Below, piece after piece: positions 44,916 through 57,053 of a stretch of DNA of 64,000 nt (position 1 is the stretch's first letter; each line of letters starts with the position of its first letter). The notes below the pieces were generated by a model, which was not told where the DNA came from, did no database searches, and saw nothing but the letters and a program-made list of their open reading frames with translations. The stretch is taken from positions 588,443 through 652,442 of the forward strand of contig NZ_POUL01000001.1 in NCBI RefSeq assembly GCF_002890895.1, read 5' to 3'. The stretch is from Stutzerimonas stutzeri. GTDB taxonomy: Bacteria > Pseudomonadota > Gammaproteobacteria > Pseudomonadales > Pseudomonadaceae. A program made the translations under genes and the position numbers.

Positions 44916-45578
44916 TTACCGTGCAACGGCGGCGCCAATGAAGACCATTGCCAAGACGCTGAAGATATAGGCCTGAATGGCGCCGGTAAGCAGGTCCAAT
45001 GCCATGAACGGAATGGGCACCAGCAGACCGGCCAGTGACAAGGCGATGCCAATGACGAACACGCCGCTCATGATGTTGCCGAACAGCCTCACGATCAGCG
45101 AAAAGGTACGTGTCAGCTGCTCGACGATATTCAGAGGAATCATTACCCAGCTCGGCTCGGCAAAGGTGCGCAGGTAGCCGCCCAAGCCCTTGACAGCGAT
45201 ACCGTAGCCAATGCTGGCTGCCAGCACGACCAGCGCCAGGGCTGTGTCCGTCTCCAGCACCGCGGTGGGGGGGTCGACGCCGGGTATCAGCGATGACCAG
45301 TTGGCGGCAAGGATGAAGATGAACAGGCTGCCGATCAGCGCCCGGTATAGCTCCGGACTGCTCTGCATGGTGTCGCGAATCTGTCCGTCGAGGGTCTCGA
45401 CCAGCAACTCGAGCAGGCTCTGCATCGCAGTGGGGCGAAGAGAAAGGCGCCTGGTCAGCACCCAGCTGCCGGTGGCCAGCACCAACATCAGCAGCCAGGT
45501 CACCGCCACAGCCGTGCTGACCCGCATCGGCCCGAGCTCAAACAGCAGTGCACTCTCCAGCGGGGATGATGGACTCAT
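44916..45578 (-). CDS. atpB: N-type ATPase a subunit
   Basis: 220-residue membrane stator subunit with five or so helices. The essential arginine (R164) lies in TRTFSLIVRLFGNIMSG, and the last helix AIQAYIFSVLAMVFIGAAV is typical of the family. It forms the ion half-channels against the c ring. The ATG overlaps atpR by 4 nt; atpE follows after 37 nt with its own strong ribosome-binding site, consistent with higher expression of c. Confidence 0.92.
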   Translation of the reverse strand: MSPSSPLESALLFELGPMRVSTAVAVTWLLMLVLATGSWVLTRRLSLRPTAMQSLLELLVETLDGQIRDTMQSSPELYRALIGSLFIFILAANWSSLIPGVDPPTAVLETDTALALVVLAASIGYGIAVKGLGGYLRTFAEPSWVMIPLNIVEQLTRTFSLIVRLFGNIMSGVFVIGIALSLAGLLVPIPFMALDLLTGAIQAYIFSVLAMVFIGAAVAR

Positions 45579-45862
45579 CGACTCTTACTCCAAGACTGAT
45601 GCAGTGCCCGCTGCCGGGCCAGCACCACTCCGACGCCACCGGCGAGCACCGCCCATGCGCCGAGGCGCGCCAGAACGACCAGCACTGCCACCGTGGCGGC
45701 CAGGCGCGTCAGCTGCAGCAGCAGCGCCACTCCGGCGCGCCCCGAGAGAAACAGGCGCACGTTCAGCTCCAGCAGGCGGAAGTGCACAGCGCCGGCCAAG
45801 GCGCCGGCCAGCAGACCACAGCCGATGTGCCAGAGCACTGTAAAAAGCGGCAAGCCGGTCAT
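45575..45862 (-). CDS. atpR: N-type ATPase accessory subunit AtpR
   Basis: 95-residue membrane protein with about three hydrophobic segments. The conserved polar Arg-Glu-Asn segment in FRLLELNVRLFL sits between the first two, as known for AtpR, which has been proposed to interact with the c ring. AtpR occurs only in N-type ATPase operons, so its presence between atpQ and atpB is diagnostic. The ATG overlaps the atpQ stop (ATGA), and its own stop overlaps atpB in the same way. Confidence 0.82.
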   Translation of the reverse strand: MTGLPLFTVLWHIGCGLLAGALAGAVHFRLLELNVRLFLSGRAGVALLLQLTRLAATVAVLVVLARLGAWAVLAGGVGVVLARQRALHQSWSKSR

Positions 45863-46117
45863 TGGCGGTGCATCCAGCGCCAGGCGGACCATAAACCAAG
45901 CGCCGCACCCAAGCAGAGCAGCGCTGCAGCAAAGGTCACGCCAGTGCCCAACAGGCGGTCGACCCAGCGACCGATGAACAGCCCCAACAACAGCGGAAGC
46001 ACGATGGCCCAACCCAGCACGCCTATCTGAGCCAGGCGCCGTGCCAGGGACGGTTCCGGATCCCGCTCGGCCTGCTCGGCGCGCTCAACCGCCCGCCGGG
46101 TCGCTTCGCGCAGGGCC

Positions 46118-46134
<17 letters not shown>
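45859..46134 (-). CDS. atpQ: N-type ATPase accessory subunit AtpQ (AtpI-like)
   Basis: 91 residues. A charged helical N-terminus (KDQREALREATRRAVERAEQAERD) precedes two membrane helices (GVLGWAIVLPLLLGLFIGRWVD and GVTFAAALLCLGAALGLWSAW), the layout of AtpI-type proteins that help c-ring assembly or ion handling. It overlaps the atpC end by 17 nt; the ATG has GGGAG 6 nt upstream. The long upstream extension of the frame is within atpC and not real. Confidence 0.82.
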
Positions 46135-48048
<1,914 letters not shown>

Positions 48049-48127
48049 TCACTCTACTCGCTTGGTGCCTGCCCCGCCTGCCTAGGCATTTACTTTCCGG
48101 CGCCCCGTTTCGGTGCAGCGCGTTGGA

Positions 48128-48445
48128 TCAGTGCCGGGACGGTCGCACGGCTCGCTCCTGGACCAGCACCCACGGCGCTACCACCACGGCCCATAACTGA
48201 GGATCGCGCGTCAGCCAGTCACGTGCCTGGCTTTCATCCAGCTTGGCCAGCTGGCCATTCGCCAGCCACTTGGTTACCGTGTCGCGGTCGTCTTGAGTGA
48301 CGGCCAGCGCCGCTTCGATGAGATCGGCCTCGCTGGCGACACGCAATAGCGCGCCACGAGCGAAGAACGGCTGCAGTTCCTGCCAGGTAATCGACGCGGT
48401 TTCGCCCAGTAGCTTGGCATAGAGAGTGCTTGAATCTTCGCTCAT
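48128..48445 (-). CDS. DUF2288 family protein
   Basis: 105-residue cytoplasmic protein. YAKLLGETASITWQELQPFFARGALL at the N-terminus, VTQDDRDTVTKWLANGQLAKL in the middle and the C-terminal WAVVVAPWVLVQE are the conserved blocks of DUF2288 as I recall them. Function unknown. The ATG at 48445 lies within a longer open frame whose upstream part overlaps the braC promoter region. It lies 139 nt upstream of atpD on the same strand, so it might be co-transcribed with the ATPase operon, but its wide occurrence outside N-type operons makes a functional link doubtful. Confidence 0.8.
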   Translation of the reverse strand: MSEDSSTLYAKLLGETASITWQELQPFFARGALLRVASEADLIEAALAVTQDDRDTVTKWLANGQLAKLDESQARDWLTRDPQLWAVVVAPWVLVQERAVRPSRH

Positions 48446-48554
48446 GAGACCCGCCCGTTCCCTTAAAGGGCGCAATGATAGCGCTCGGGTGAATCTCATC
48501 AACCGGATGGAAATCCTGACTGTGCAAACAGGTGCTGACGCTTCTACACTGTGC

Positions 48555-48573
48555 CGGTACAGTTGCCGTACCG
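48555..48573. promoter_or_regulatory. dyad CGGTAC-N7-GTACCG upstream of braC
   Basis: A perfect 6-bp inverted repeat lies in the 201-nt region between DUF2288 and braC, about 74 nt before the braC ATG. The half-site GGTACAG/GTACCG recalls operators of GntR/MocR-type regulators, but no such regulator is adjacent. It may alternatively be a leader hairpin. Confidence 0.35.
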
Positions 48574-48646
48574 TTTGGGGACGTTGAGCCCTTAACGACA
48601 CTGCAGCCCGCAGGATCCAAACAATAATGATGCAAGTGGAGCACAT

Positions 48647-49765
48647 ATGAAGACCAAGCAGCGTCTTTCGAAACTATTCATGGCTATCGCTTTGACGGGT
48701 GCAGCGAGCTACACGCTGGCCGCCGACAACATCAAGATCGGCCTGGCCGGTCCGGTTACCGGGGCTGTCGCGCAGTACGGGGACATGCAGTTCATCGGTG
48801 CCCAGATGGCCATCGAGCAAATCAACAAGGAAGGGGGCGTCAACGGTCAGCAGCTTGAAGGGATCGTCTATGACGACGCCTGCGACCCCAAGCAGGCCGT
48901 AGCGGTTGCCAACAAGATCGTTAACGACGAGGTCAGCTTCGTCGTGGGTCACCTCTGCTCCAGCTCCACCCAGCCGGCGTCCGACATTTACGAAGACGAA
49001 GGCATTCTGATGATCACCGCGGCGTCGACCAGCCCGGACATCACGTCCCGTGGCTACGAGCTGGTTTTCCGTACCATCGGTCTGGACAGCCTGCAGGGTC
49101 CGACTGCCGGTAACTTCATCGCTGACACCGTCAAGCCGAAGAATGTGGCTGTCATCCATGACAAGCAGCAGTACGGCGAAGGGATCGCGACCGCGGTCAA
49201 GGAAACCCTGGAGAAGAAAGGCGTCAAGGTTGGCCTGTTCGAAGGCATCAACGCTGGCGACAAGGACTTCTCCTCGATGATTTCCAAGCTCAAGCAGGAG
49301 AATGTCGACTTCGTCTACTACGGCGGCTATCACCCAGAGCTGGGCCTGCTGCTGCGTCAAGCGAAGGAAAAGGGCCTGAATGTCCGCTTCATGGGCCCTG
49401 AAGGCGTAGGCAACAAGGAAATCTCCGCCATTGCCGGCCCGGCTTCCGAAGGCCTGCTGGTCACCCTGCCGAAGTCGTTCGATCAGGATCCGCGCAACCA
49501 GAAGCTGGTCGACGCATTCAAGGCGAAGAAGCAGGACCCGAGCGGCCCGTTCGTGTTCCCGGCCTACGCCGCTGTTCAAGTCATTGCCGAGGGTATCGAG
49601 AAAGCCGGCAGCACCGACACCGCCAAGGTGGCCGAAGCCCTGCGCAGCAACACCTTCGACACTCCGACCGGCAACCTCTCGTTCGACGAGAAGGGCGACC
49701 TGAAAGACTTCAACTTCGTGGTTTACGAATGGCACCAGGACGGCACCAAGACCGAAGCCAAGTGA
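48647..49765 (+). CDS. braC: branched-chain amino-acid ABC transporter, periplasmic binding protein
   Basis: 372-residue precursor; signal peptide KTKQRLSKLFMAIALTGAASYTLA, then a type I periplasmic-binding fold (IKIGLAGPVTGAVAQYGDMQFIGAQMAIEQIN, VVGHLCSSSTQPAS, KNVAVIHDKQQYGEGIA, YYGGYHPELGLLLRQAKEKG). It binds Leu/Ile/Val and probably Ala/Thr, as BraC of P. aeruginosa does. The two cysteines (DDACDP and GHLCSS) match the LivJ/BraC disulfide. The start has GGAG 7 nt upstream. A strong hairpin follows before braD, which would give the binding protein in excess over the membrane parts. Confidence 0.93.
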   Translation: MKTKQRLSKLFMAIALTGAASYTLAADNIKIGLAGPVTGAVAQYGDMQFIGAQMAIEQINKEGGVNGQQLEGIVYDDACDPKQAVAVANKIVNDEVSFVVGHLCSSSTQPASDIYEDEGILMITAASTSPDITSRGYELVFRTIGLDSLQGPTAGNFIADTVKPKNVAVIHDKQQYGEGIATAVKETLEKKGVKVGLFEGINAGDKDFSSMISKLKQENVDFVYYGGYHPELGLLLRQAKEKGLNVRFMGPEGVGNKEISAIAGPASEGLLVTLPKSFDQDPRNQKLVDAFKAKKQDPSGPFVFPAYAAVQVIAEGIEKAGSTDTAKVAEALRSNTFDTPTGNLSFDEKGDLKDFNFVVYEWHQDGTKTEAK

Positions 49766-49786
49766 ACCTATAACCAACCGACCCAG

Positions 49787-49817
49787 AGCCCACGGCATCC
49801 GCCGTGGGCTTTGTTTT
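49787..49817 (+). terminator. terminator/attenuator between braC and braD
   Basis: AGCCCACGGC-atcc-GCCGTGGGCT is a perfect 10-bp stem followed by TTGTTTT. The remaining transporter genes follow on the same strand 202 nt later, so partial read-through or a second promoter is expected. Confidence 0.85.
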
Positions 49818-50018
49818 AGCTGATCGGAGCCAACCCGGCCACAAGCACGGGACGCCCAGCAACACTTTCAACCAAGCGAGTGGCCTGTAGAACTGGCCCG
49901 CCTCGACAGGTAGGTGCGTGATCCGCACCGAGTCCACGGCGCTGCATTCTCCCTGCAGCGTTTTCGAAGCAGGTCCGCATTGGCGGCAAGCACGGCTGCG
50001 GGTGTTCAGGAGAACGTA

Positions 50019-50938
<920 letters not shown>

Positions 50939-50942
<4 letters not shown>

Positions 50943-52195
50943 CTCGCAATCTGCGCACCGCCTTTTTCAGCGCACTGCTGGTATTCGCTGTAGCGGTACC
51001 GGTGTTCGGCCTGAAACTCACCACCGTCGGCATTCGCCTCGAAGTTCATGGCAGCGACGCGACGACGTTCTGGATCATCGCGGCCTGCGCCGTGGCGATG
51101 TTCTTCTGGCAGCTGTTCCGTCATCACGCGGCGGCCGGCTGGGCGGCGACCCCCAACCTGCCGCGAGTACCGGCCGGTGCGGGCAACTTTCTGACCCTGC
51201 CGTCGACCCAGCGCTACATCATCATTGGCCTGATTCTGCTGGCGCTTGTGTGGCCGTTCTTCGGCTCGCGCGGCGCGGTGGATATCGCCACATTGATCCT
51301 GATCTACGTGATGCTCGGCCTCGGCTTGAACATCGTGGTAGGCCTGGCCGGCTTGCTGGATCTTGGTTACGTCGGGTTCTATGCCGTTGGCGCTTATACC
51401 TATGCCCTCCTCTCGCATTATTACGGGATCGGGTTCTGGGTCGCGTTGCCGATTGCTGGTGCCATGGCCGCGCTGTTCGGTTTCCTGCTGGGCTTCCCAG
51501 TGCTGCGTCTGCGCGGGGATTACCTGGCGATCGTAACCTTGGGCTTCGGTGAGATCATCCGTCTGTTGCTGCGTAACATGACCGATCTTACCGGCGGACC
51601 CAATGGCATCAGCGGCATCGATAAACCAACACTGTTCGGCCTCTCGTTCGACCGTCGTGCGGCCGAGGGCATGCAGACGTTCCACGAGTTCTTCGGCTTT
51701 GAATATCAGTCGATCAACAAGGTGATCTTCCTCTATCTGATTGCCGTGCTGCTGGTGCTGCTGACACTGTTCGTCATCAACCGCCTGCTGCGCATGCCTA
51801 TCGGCCGCGCCTGGGAAGCCTTGCGTGAAGATGAGATCGCCTGCCGTGCGCTGGGCATGAACCCCACGGTGATCAAGCTTTCCGCGTTTACCCTCGGTGC
51901 GACGTTCGCGGGCTTCGCCGGCAGCTTCTTCGCGGCGCGCCAGGGACTGGTGTCACCGGAGTCGTTCACCTTCATCGAATCGGCCATCATCCTCGCCATC
52001 GTCGTACTGGGCGGCATGGGCTCGCAGTTGGGGGTGATTCTCGCCGCCATCGTGATGATCCTGCTGCCTGAACTGATGCGTGAGTTCAGCGAGTACCGCA
52101 TGCTGATGTTCGGCGCCTTGATGGTGCTGATGATGATCTGGCGTCCGCAGGGGCTGCTGCCCATGCAACGCCCCCATATGGAGCTGAAGCGATGA
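50939..52195 (+). CDS. braE: branched-chain amino-acid ABC transporter permease BraE (LivM)
   Basis: 418-residue permease. An N-terminal extension with three membrane helices (residues 8-115), typical of long LivM proteins, precedes the core: [53 protein letters not shown], and the coupling loop [28 protein letters not shown]. It overlaps braD and braF by 4 nt each. Confidence 0.93.
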
Positions 52196-52959
52196 GCCGC
52201 CCGATTCTCGAAGTAAGCGGCCTGACCATGCGCTTCGGCGGCCTTCTGGCCGTCAACGGGGTGGGCCTGACCGTACATGAAAAACAAGTGGTCTCGATGA
52301 TCGGCCCCAACGGTGCCGGCAAGACCACGGTATTCAACTGCCTGACCGGCTTCTACCAGCCCACCGACGGCAAGATCCTGCTCGACGGCGAAGCGATCCA
52401 GGGCCTGCCCGGCCACAAGATCGCCCGCAAGGGCGTGGTGCGGACATTCCAGAACGTTCGCCTGTTCAAGGACATGACCGCCATCGAAAACTTGTTGGTC
52501 GCCCAACATCGGCACCTGAACACGGGCTTTCTGTCCGGCCTGTTGAAGACCAAGGCGTTTCGCAAGAGTGAGCGCCAGGCAATGGATTTCGCCGCGCACT
52601 GGCTCGATCAGGTCAACCTGACCGACATTGCCAACCGCCCGGCCGGCACCCTTGCCTATGGCCAGCAACGCCGTCTGGAAATCGCGCGCTGCATGATGAC
52701 GCGTCCGCGCATCCTCATGCTCGACGAGCCGGCAGCGGGTTTGAACCCGAAGGAAACCGAAGACCTGAAAGCGCTGATCGGCATGCTGCGTGACCAGCAC
52801 AACGTGACGGTTCTGCTCATTGAGCACGACATGAAGCTGGTCATGAGCATCTCCGACCATATCGTGGTGATCAACCAGGGCTGTCCGCTGGCTGACGGCA
52901 CGCCGGAGCAGATTCGTGACAATCCGGACGTGATCAAAGCCTATCTGGGAGAGGCTTAA
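52192..52959 (+). CDS. braF: branched-chain amino-acid ABC transporter ATPase BraF (LivG)
   Basis: 255-residue ATPase: Walker [10 protein letters not shown] near residue 40, the LivG insert after the Q-loop ([23 protein letters not shown]), signature [11 protein letters not shown] (LAYGQQ in place of LSGGQ, as usual in this family), Walker [13 protein letters not shown] and H-loop IEHDMKLVM. It overlaps braE by 4 nt; braG starts 2 nt after. Confidence 0.94.
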   Translation: MSRPILEVSGLTMRFGGLLAVNGVGLTVHEKQVVSMIGPNGAGKTTVFNCLTGFYQPTDGKILLDGEAIQGLPGHKIARKGVVRTFQNVRLFKDMTAIENLLVAQHRHLNTGFLSGLLKTKAFRKSERQAMDFAAHWLDQVNLTDIANRPAGTLAYGQQRRLEIARCMMTRPRILMLDEPAAGLNPKETEDLKALIGMLRDQHNVTVLLIEHDMKLVMSISDHIVVINQGCPLADGTPEQIRDNPDVIKAYLGEA

Positions 52960-52961
52960 CC

Positions 52962-53663
52962 ATGCTGTATTTTGAAAACGTCTCGACCTTTTACGGCAAG
53001 ATCCAGGCCCTGCATAACGTCAACGTGGAAGTCCGCAAGGGCGAGATCGTCACCCTGATCGGCGCCAACGGCGCCGGCAAGTCGACCCTGCTGATGACGC
53101 TTTGCGGTACGCCCATGGCATCCGAAGGCAGCATCCGCTTCGAGGGCGAGGAGCTGGTCGGCAAGCAAACCTTCGACATCATGCGCAAGGACATTGCCGT
53201 GGTACCCGAAGGGCGGCGCATCTTTGCTCGGCTGACGGTCGAGGAAAACCTGGCCATGGGTGGGTTCTTCACCAACAAGGCGGACTTCCAGGAGCAACTG
53301 GACAAGGTGCTGTTGCTGTTTCCACGACTCAAGGAGCGTTTCCAGCAGCGTGGCGGCACTATGTCCGGCGGTGAGCAACAGATGCTCGCCATTGCCCGTG
53401 CATTGATGAGCAAGCCCAAGTTGCTGCTGCTCGACGAGCCGTCGCTGGGACTGGCGCCAATCATCATCCAGCAGATCTTCGACATCATCGAACAGCTGCG
53501 CAGAGATGGCGTAACCATCTTCCTGGTCGAGCAGAACGCCAACCAGGCGCTGAAGTTGGCCGACCGGGCTTACGTGCTGGAGAACGGTCACATCGTCATG
53601 CAGGGCAGCGGCGAAGAGTTGCTGGTCAACCCCAAGGTTCGCGACGCCTACCTGGGCGGCTGA
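52962..53663 (+). CDS. braG: branched-chain amino-acid ABC transporter ATPase BraG (LivF)
   Basis: 233-residue ATPase, partner of BraF. Walker A GANGAGKST near residue 36, VVPEGRRIFARLTVEENLAMG, signature MSGGEQQMLAIARALM, Walker B LLLLDEPSLGLAP, H-loop LVEQNANQAL. Last gene of the braDEFG unit and closed by a strong terminator. Confidence 0.94.
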   Translation: MLYFENVSTFYGKIQALHNVNVEVRKGEIVTLIGANGAGKSTLLMTLCGTPMASEGSIRFEGEELVGKQTFDIMRKDIAVVPEGRRIFARLTVEENLAMGGFFTNKADFQEQLDKVLLLFPRLKERFQQRGGTMSGGEQQMLAIARALMSKPKLLLLDEPSLGLAPIIIQQIFDIIEQLRRDGVTIFLVEQNANQALKLADRAYVLENGHIVMQGSGEELLVNPKVRDAYLGG

Positions 53664-53682
53664 ATCGAGGCAAACGAAGGAG

Positions 53683-53704
53683 CCGGGCAAATGCCCGGTT
53701 TTTT
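53683..53704 (+). terminator. Rho-independent terminator after braG
   Basis: CCGGGC-AAAT-GCCCGG followed by TTTTTT, 19 nt past the braG stop. Confidence 0.9.
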
Positions 53705-53868
53705 CATGCGCGCACGCAGGGGATGACAAGCGAGGGCCGGGCCTTTATCGTGCTCTGCGTCGCGTCTTACCCGACACCCATCTGGGCGTCTCGACGAGAC
53801 CCCTGGATCAGCAGACAGGGCATAACTGAGCTGGCTCATTTCTGAACTCAACTCAGGAGAAGCCGGCC

Positions 53869-55224
53869 ATGACTGCCAGCCGTATCTGGATCAAGAACCC
53901 CCTCGCCCTCTACACCTCGAACGATCAGAAAGCCCCCGGCGGGTTGGTGATCGAGCATGGCGTGATTGTCGAAATGCTCGACGCCGGGCAATCGCCCTCG
54001 ACGCCTGTCGACAGCACCTTCGATTCCCGTGAGCACGTCGTGTTGCCAGGGCTGATCAACACGCACCACCACTTCTATCAGACCCTCACGCGAGCCTGGG
54101 GCCCTGTGGTCAATCAGCCCCTATTCCCCTGGCTGAAGACGCTCTATCCGGTCTGGGCACGCCTGACGCCGGATCGCCTGGCGCTCGCCAGCAAGGTCGC
54201 GCTCGCCGAATTGCTGTTGTCCGGCTGCACCACCGCGGCCGATCACCACTACCTGTTCCCGGATGGCCTGGAAAACGCCATCGACGTGCAGATCGACGTT
54301 GTTCGCGAGTTGGGCATGCGCGCCATGCTGACCCGCGGCTCCATGAGCCTGGGTGAAGCCGACGGTGGGCTGCCGCCGCAACACACCGTGCAGACGGCCG
54401 AAGCGATCCTGGAAGACAGCGAACGGTTGATCGGCCGCTATCACGAGCGCGGCGCCGGCGCGCAGATCCAGATCGGCCTTGCGCCCTGCTCGCCGTTTTC
54501 AGTTACACCGGAAATCATGCGCGCTAGCGCCGCTCTGGCTGAACAGCACGACGTGCGCCTGCACACGCACCTGGCCGAAACCCTGGACGAAGAAGAGTTC
54601 TGCCTGCAGCGCTTCGGCCTGCGCACGGTGGATTATCTGGACAGCGTCGGCTGGCTATCGGAGCGCACCTGGTTGGCGCATGGCATTCACTTCAACGAGG
54701 ACGAAATTGCCCGCCTCGGCGCGGCCGGCACCGGCATCTGCCATTGCCCATGCTCCAACATGCGACTGGCGTCGGGCATTTGCCCCACCGTCGCGCTGGA
54801 AGCGGCAGGCGCGCCAATCGGTCTTGGCGTGGATGGTTCGGCCTCCAACGACGCCTCCAACATGATTCTTGAAGCCAGGCAGGCGCTATACATCCAGCGT
54901 CTGCGCTACGGTGCAGAAGAGATCACGCCAGAGCGGGCCCTGGGTTGGGCCACGCGCGGTTCGGCACGGCTGCTGGGTCGTCACGATGTGGGTGAATTGG
55001 CGGTGGGCAAGCAGGCCGATCTGGCCCTGTTCAAGCTCGACGAGCTGCGTTTCTCCGGTAGCCACGACCCGATCTCCGCGCTGCTGCTGTGCGGCGCTGA
55101 CCGGGCCGACCGGGTGATGGTGGGCGGCCAGTGGCGGGTGGTGGACGGCCAAATCGAAGGCCTTGACGTGGCCGGACTGATCGCCAACCACAGCCAGGCC
55201 GCCCGCGAATTGATCGCGGGCTAG
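53869..55224 (+). CDS. 8-oxoguanine deaminase (amidohydrolase)
   Basis: 451-residue zinc amidohydrolase predicted to deaminate 8-oxoguanine to urate. Metal motif NTHHHFYQTLTRA (HxH) near residue 65, third ligand region in RLHTHLAETLDEE (with the catalytic Glu) near 230, HGIHF near 265 and the catalytic Asp in GLGVDGSASNDASNM near 320. It resembles P. aeruginosa PA0142, for which 8-oxoguanine deaminase activity has been reported; cytosine or isoxanthopterin deaminases are alternatives in this group. The ATG has AGGAG 9 nt upstream. It leads the purine region that includes xdhABC and guaD. Confidence 0.85.
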   Translation: MTASRIWIKNPLALYTSNDQKAPGGLVIEHGVIVEMLDAGQSPSTPVDSTFDSREHVVLPGLINTHHHFYQTLTRAWGPVVNQPLFPWLKTLYPVWARLTPDRLALASKVALAELLLSGCTTAADHHYLFPDGLENAIDVQIDVVRELGMRAMLTRGSMSLGEADGGLPPQHTVQTAEAILEDSERLIGRYHERGAGAQIQIGLAPCSPFSVTPEIMRASAALAEQHDVRLHTHLAETLDEEEFCLQRFGLRTVDYLDSVGWLSERTWLAHGIHFNEDEIARLGAAGTGICHCPCSNMRLASGICPTVALEAAGAPIGLGVDGSASNDASNMILEARQALYIQRLRYGAEEITPERALGWATRGSARLLGRHDVGELAVGKQADLALFKLDELRFSGSHDPISALLLCGADRADRVMVGGQWRVVDGQIEGLDVAGLIANHSQAARELIAG

Positions 55225-55268
55225 TCCCAACGCTGAGGTTTCGCTCAAAAGACTGGCGAGTCGTATGA

Positions 55269-55292
55269 CCGGCGAGCAGCGACGCTCGCCGG
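55269..55292 (+). terminator. hairpin after the 8-oxoguanine deaminase gene
   Basis: CCGGCGAGC-AGCGAC-GCTCGCCGG is a perfect 9-bp stem, 45 nt past the stop, without a T-tract. Confidence 0.5.
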
Positions 55293-55362
55293 CGTCAGGA
55301 CTGAGCAGTCAGCTTCTCAGTTCTTCGATTCGCCAATCTTGAGCGCAAACACGCCCGTCAAA

Positions 55363-55399
55363 AGCAAACTGCCGCGCCAGGGCCGACGGCCAGTTTGCT
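55363..55399 (-). terminator. terminator after the deoxyribosyltransferase gene
   Basis: On the minus strand AGCAAACTG and CAGTTTGCT pair over a GC-rich interior, and the sequence continues TTTTGACG. It lies 10 nt past the minus-strand stop at 55409. Confidence 0.65.
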
Positions 55400-55408
55400 C
55401 AGGCGCGA

Positions 55409-55933
55409 CTAGGCATGCGGGGCTGGGCGCAGCGCCTTGGCCATGCATTGCAGAGCCTCACGCGGCCCACCGCAAATCAGCGTAGCGGGCACAGCCAGCA
55501 TCAAGTTCACGGGCAGGTCGAACGCTTCCAGTTGCAGCCCATCGCAATCGAGACCGGACACGCCACAAAGCTGTGGATGCTGGCGCTGCAGACGCTCGGC
55601 ATAGCTGCCCTCCCCGTCCAGATAGCCATAGATCGGCTTGCCCTGAGCGGCGGCATAACCGACTTCGAAACTGGTGCCGCTGTCCGGCTCACCACCGCGA
55701 AAGAAGTTCAGATCGGCAAGCACCGCATCGGCCTGACCGAGCAATTCCAGATTGGCCCGGTAGATCCAGGCCGCCTGCTCACGCGGCAACTCGATCTCGT
55801 TCGGCACCTGCTTATCCAGCGGATACAGACCGATGAAGCCGAACTCGGCACACAAGGCCTTGAGCCGCTCACCATGCTCAATGGCATCAGGCCGAAATAC
55901 AGCGGGGCCAGCGAGATAGATGCGCAACGTCAT
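55409..55933 (-). CDS. nucleoside 2-deoxyribosyltransferase-family protein
   Basis: 174 residues. RIYLAGPAVFRPDA at the N-terminus, IYRANLELLGQADAVLADLNFFRGGEPDSGTSFEVGYA in the middle (binding Asp and the nucleophilic Glu in FEVGYA) and GKPIYGY define the family. Members transfer or remove deoxyribose or ribose from purine/pyrimidine nucleosides; some hydrolyse 5'-nucleotides. Between 8-oxoguanine deaminase and xdhABC it could release free purine bases for degradation; that role is inferred from position. Probably co-transcribed with the upstream Ca2+/H+ antiporter, 25 nt away. Confidence 0.85.
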   Translation of the reverse strand: MTLRIYLAGPAVFRPDAIEHGERLKALCAEFGFIGLYPLDKQVPNEIELPREQAAWIYRANLELLGQADAVLADLNFFRGGEPDSGTSFEVGYAAAQGKPIYGYLDGEGSYAERLQRQHPQLCGVSGLDCDGLQLEAFDLPVNLMLAVPATLICGGPREALQCMAKALRPAPHA

Positions 55934-55958
55934 TGAGGTTCCATCCTGCTGAGAGGGG

Positions 55959-57053
55959 TCACAGCCCGATCAGCGAAAGCATGATGAAGGTAGCGAACAG
56001 CACGAAGTGGGTCATGCCCTCGATCGCGTTGGTTTCGCCGTCGTTCAGGTTGATAGCCGCGACGATGATGGTGATCAACACCATGGTTGTCTGCACCGGC
56101 GTCATCGCCATCTGAAATGGCTGGCCACTATACAGCGCCATGGCCTCCATGATTGGGACCGTCAGGATCACCGTGGACAGCGAGGCGCCAAGCGCAATGT
56201 TGACCACTGCCTGCATACGGTTGGCCAACGCGGCGCGCAAGGCGGTCAGAATTTCCGGCGCGGCCGCGATAGCTGCCACCAACAGGGCTGCCAGCATAGG
56301 CGGTGCACCGGTTCCGACCAGGCTCACCTTCATCGTCTGCGACATCACCTCGGCCAGCGCGCCAATGATCACCACGCCGACACAGAGCATGGCGATCGAT
56401 GGCCCGGCACTGCCTGACGCCTGGGTAGTTGCCGAGTGCTCGTTGCGGCGACGCTTCTTCTCCGGGTAGCTATAGCTGAAGAAGTAACTGTGCGCGCCAA
56501 CCTGCATCCGCAGAAACACGCCGTACAGCAGTAGCATCGCGCCAATGGTAAAGGCCGAGTACAGACGCCAGTCTTCCTGCGGAATGAACTCAGGAACGAC
56601 CATAGAGACGCCCATCGCGGTGAGGATCATCACGCTGTAGGTCCGCGCGGAATCGTCGTTGTAGGGTTGCTCGCCGTGCCGCAGCCCGCCCATCAGCGCA
56701 GCCAGCCCGAGAATGCCATTGAGGTCGAGCATTACCGCTGCGTAGATGGTGTCACGCACCAGGGTCGGTGATGGCTCGTGCGACATCATGATGCCGAGGA
56801 TGACGACCTCCACCAGCACGGCCGAAAGCGTGAGAATCATGGTTCCGTAGGGGTCACCGACCTTTTCGGCAAGCACTTCGGCATGGTGAGCGACGCGTAC
56901 CGAGGCCAACACGATGACTAGCACAAGCACCGCCGTGCTGATCATCGCAATCGTGCGGCCACCGTGCAGAAAGCTCTCTTCAAACACGTACGCGAGCACT
57001 GCTACCAGCAGCGCGACGATGAGGTAGGTCTCCTCTTTGAATCTCTGCAACAT
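55959..57053 (-). CDS. Ca2+/H+ antiporter (ChaA-like, CaCA family)
   Basis: 364-residue inner-membrane exchanger with about 11 helices in two homologous halves. Each half carries the family's acidic repeat: GDPYGTMILTLSAVLVEVVILG near residue 75 and AAIAAAPEILTALRAALANRMQ near 265. An acidic/basic cytoplasmic loop (PEKKRRRNEHSATTQ) separates the halves. It exports Ca2+, possibly also Na+ or K+, in exchange for protons. The start at 57053 (MLQRFKEETYLI) has AAGAGAA 9 nt upstream; the longer frame to 57212 lacks support. Its place beside purine genes has no obvious functional meaning. Confidence 0.87.
   Translation of the reverse strand: MLQRFKEETYLIVALLVAVLAYVFEESFLHGGRTIAMISTAVLVLVIVLASVRVAHHAEVLAEKVGDPYGTMILTLSAVLVEVVILGIMMSHEPSPTLVRDTIYAAVMLDLNGILGLAALMGGLRHGEQPYNDDSARTYSVMILTAMGVSMVVPEFIPQEDWRLYSAFTIGAMLLLYGVFLRMQVGAHSYFFSYSYPEKKRRRNEHSATTQASGSAGPSIAMLCVGVVIIGALAEVMSQTMKVSLVGTGAPPMLAALLVAAIAAAPEILTALRAALANRMQAVVNIALGASLSTVILTVPIMEAMALYSGQPFQMAMTPVQTTMVLITIIVAAINLNDGETNAIEGMTHFVLFATFIMLSLIGL

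Noticed and set aside
48128..48445. DUF2288 protein as a tenth subunit of the N-type ATPase
   Set aside because: It lies upstream on the same strand, but the family occurs widely without N-type ATPases and it is not part of the known operon set.
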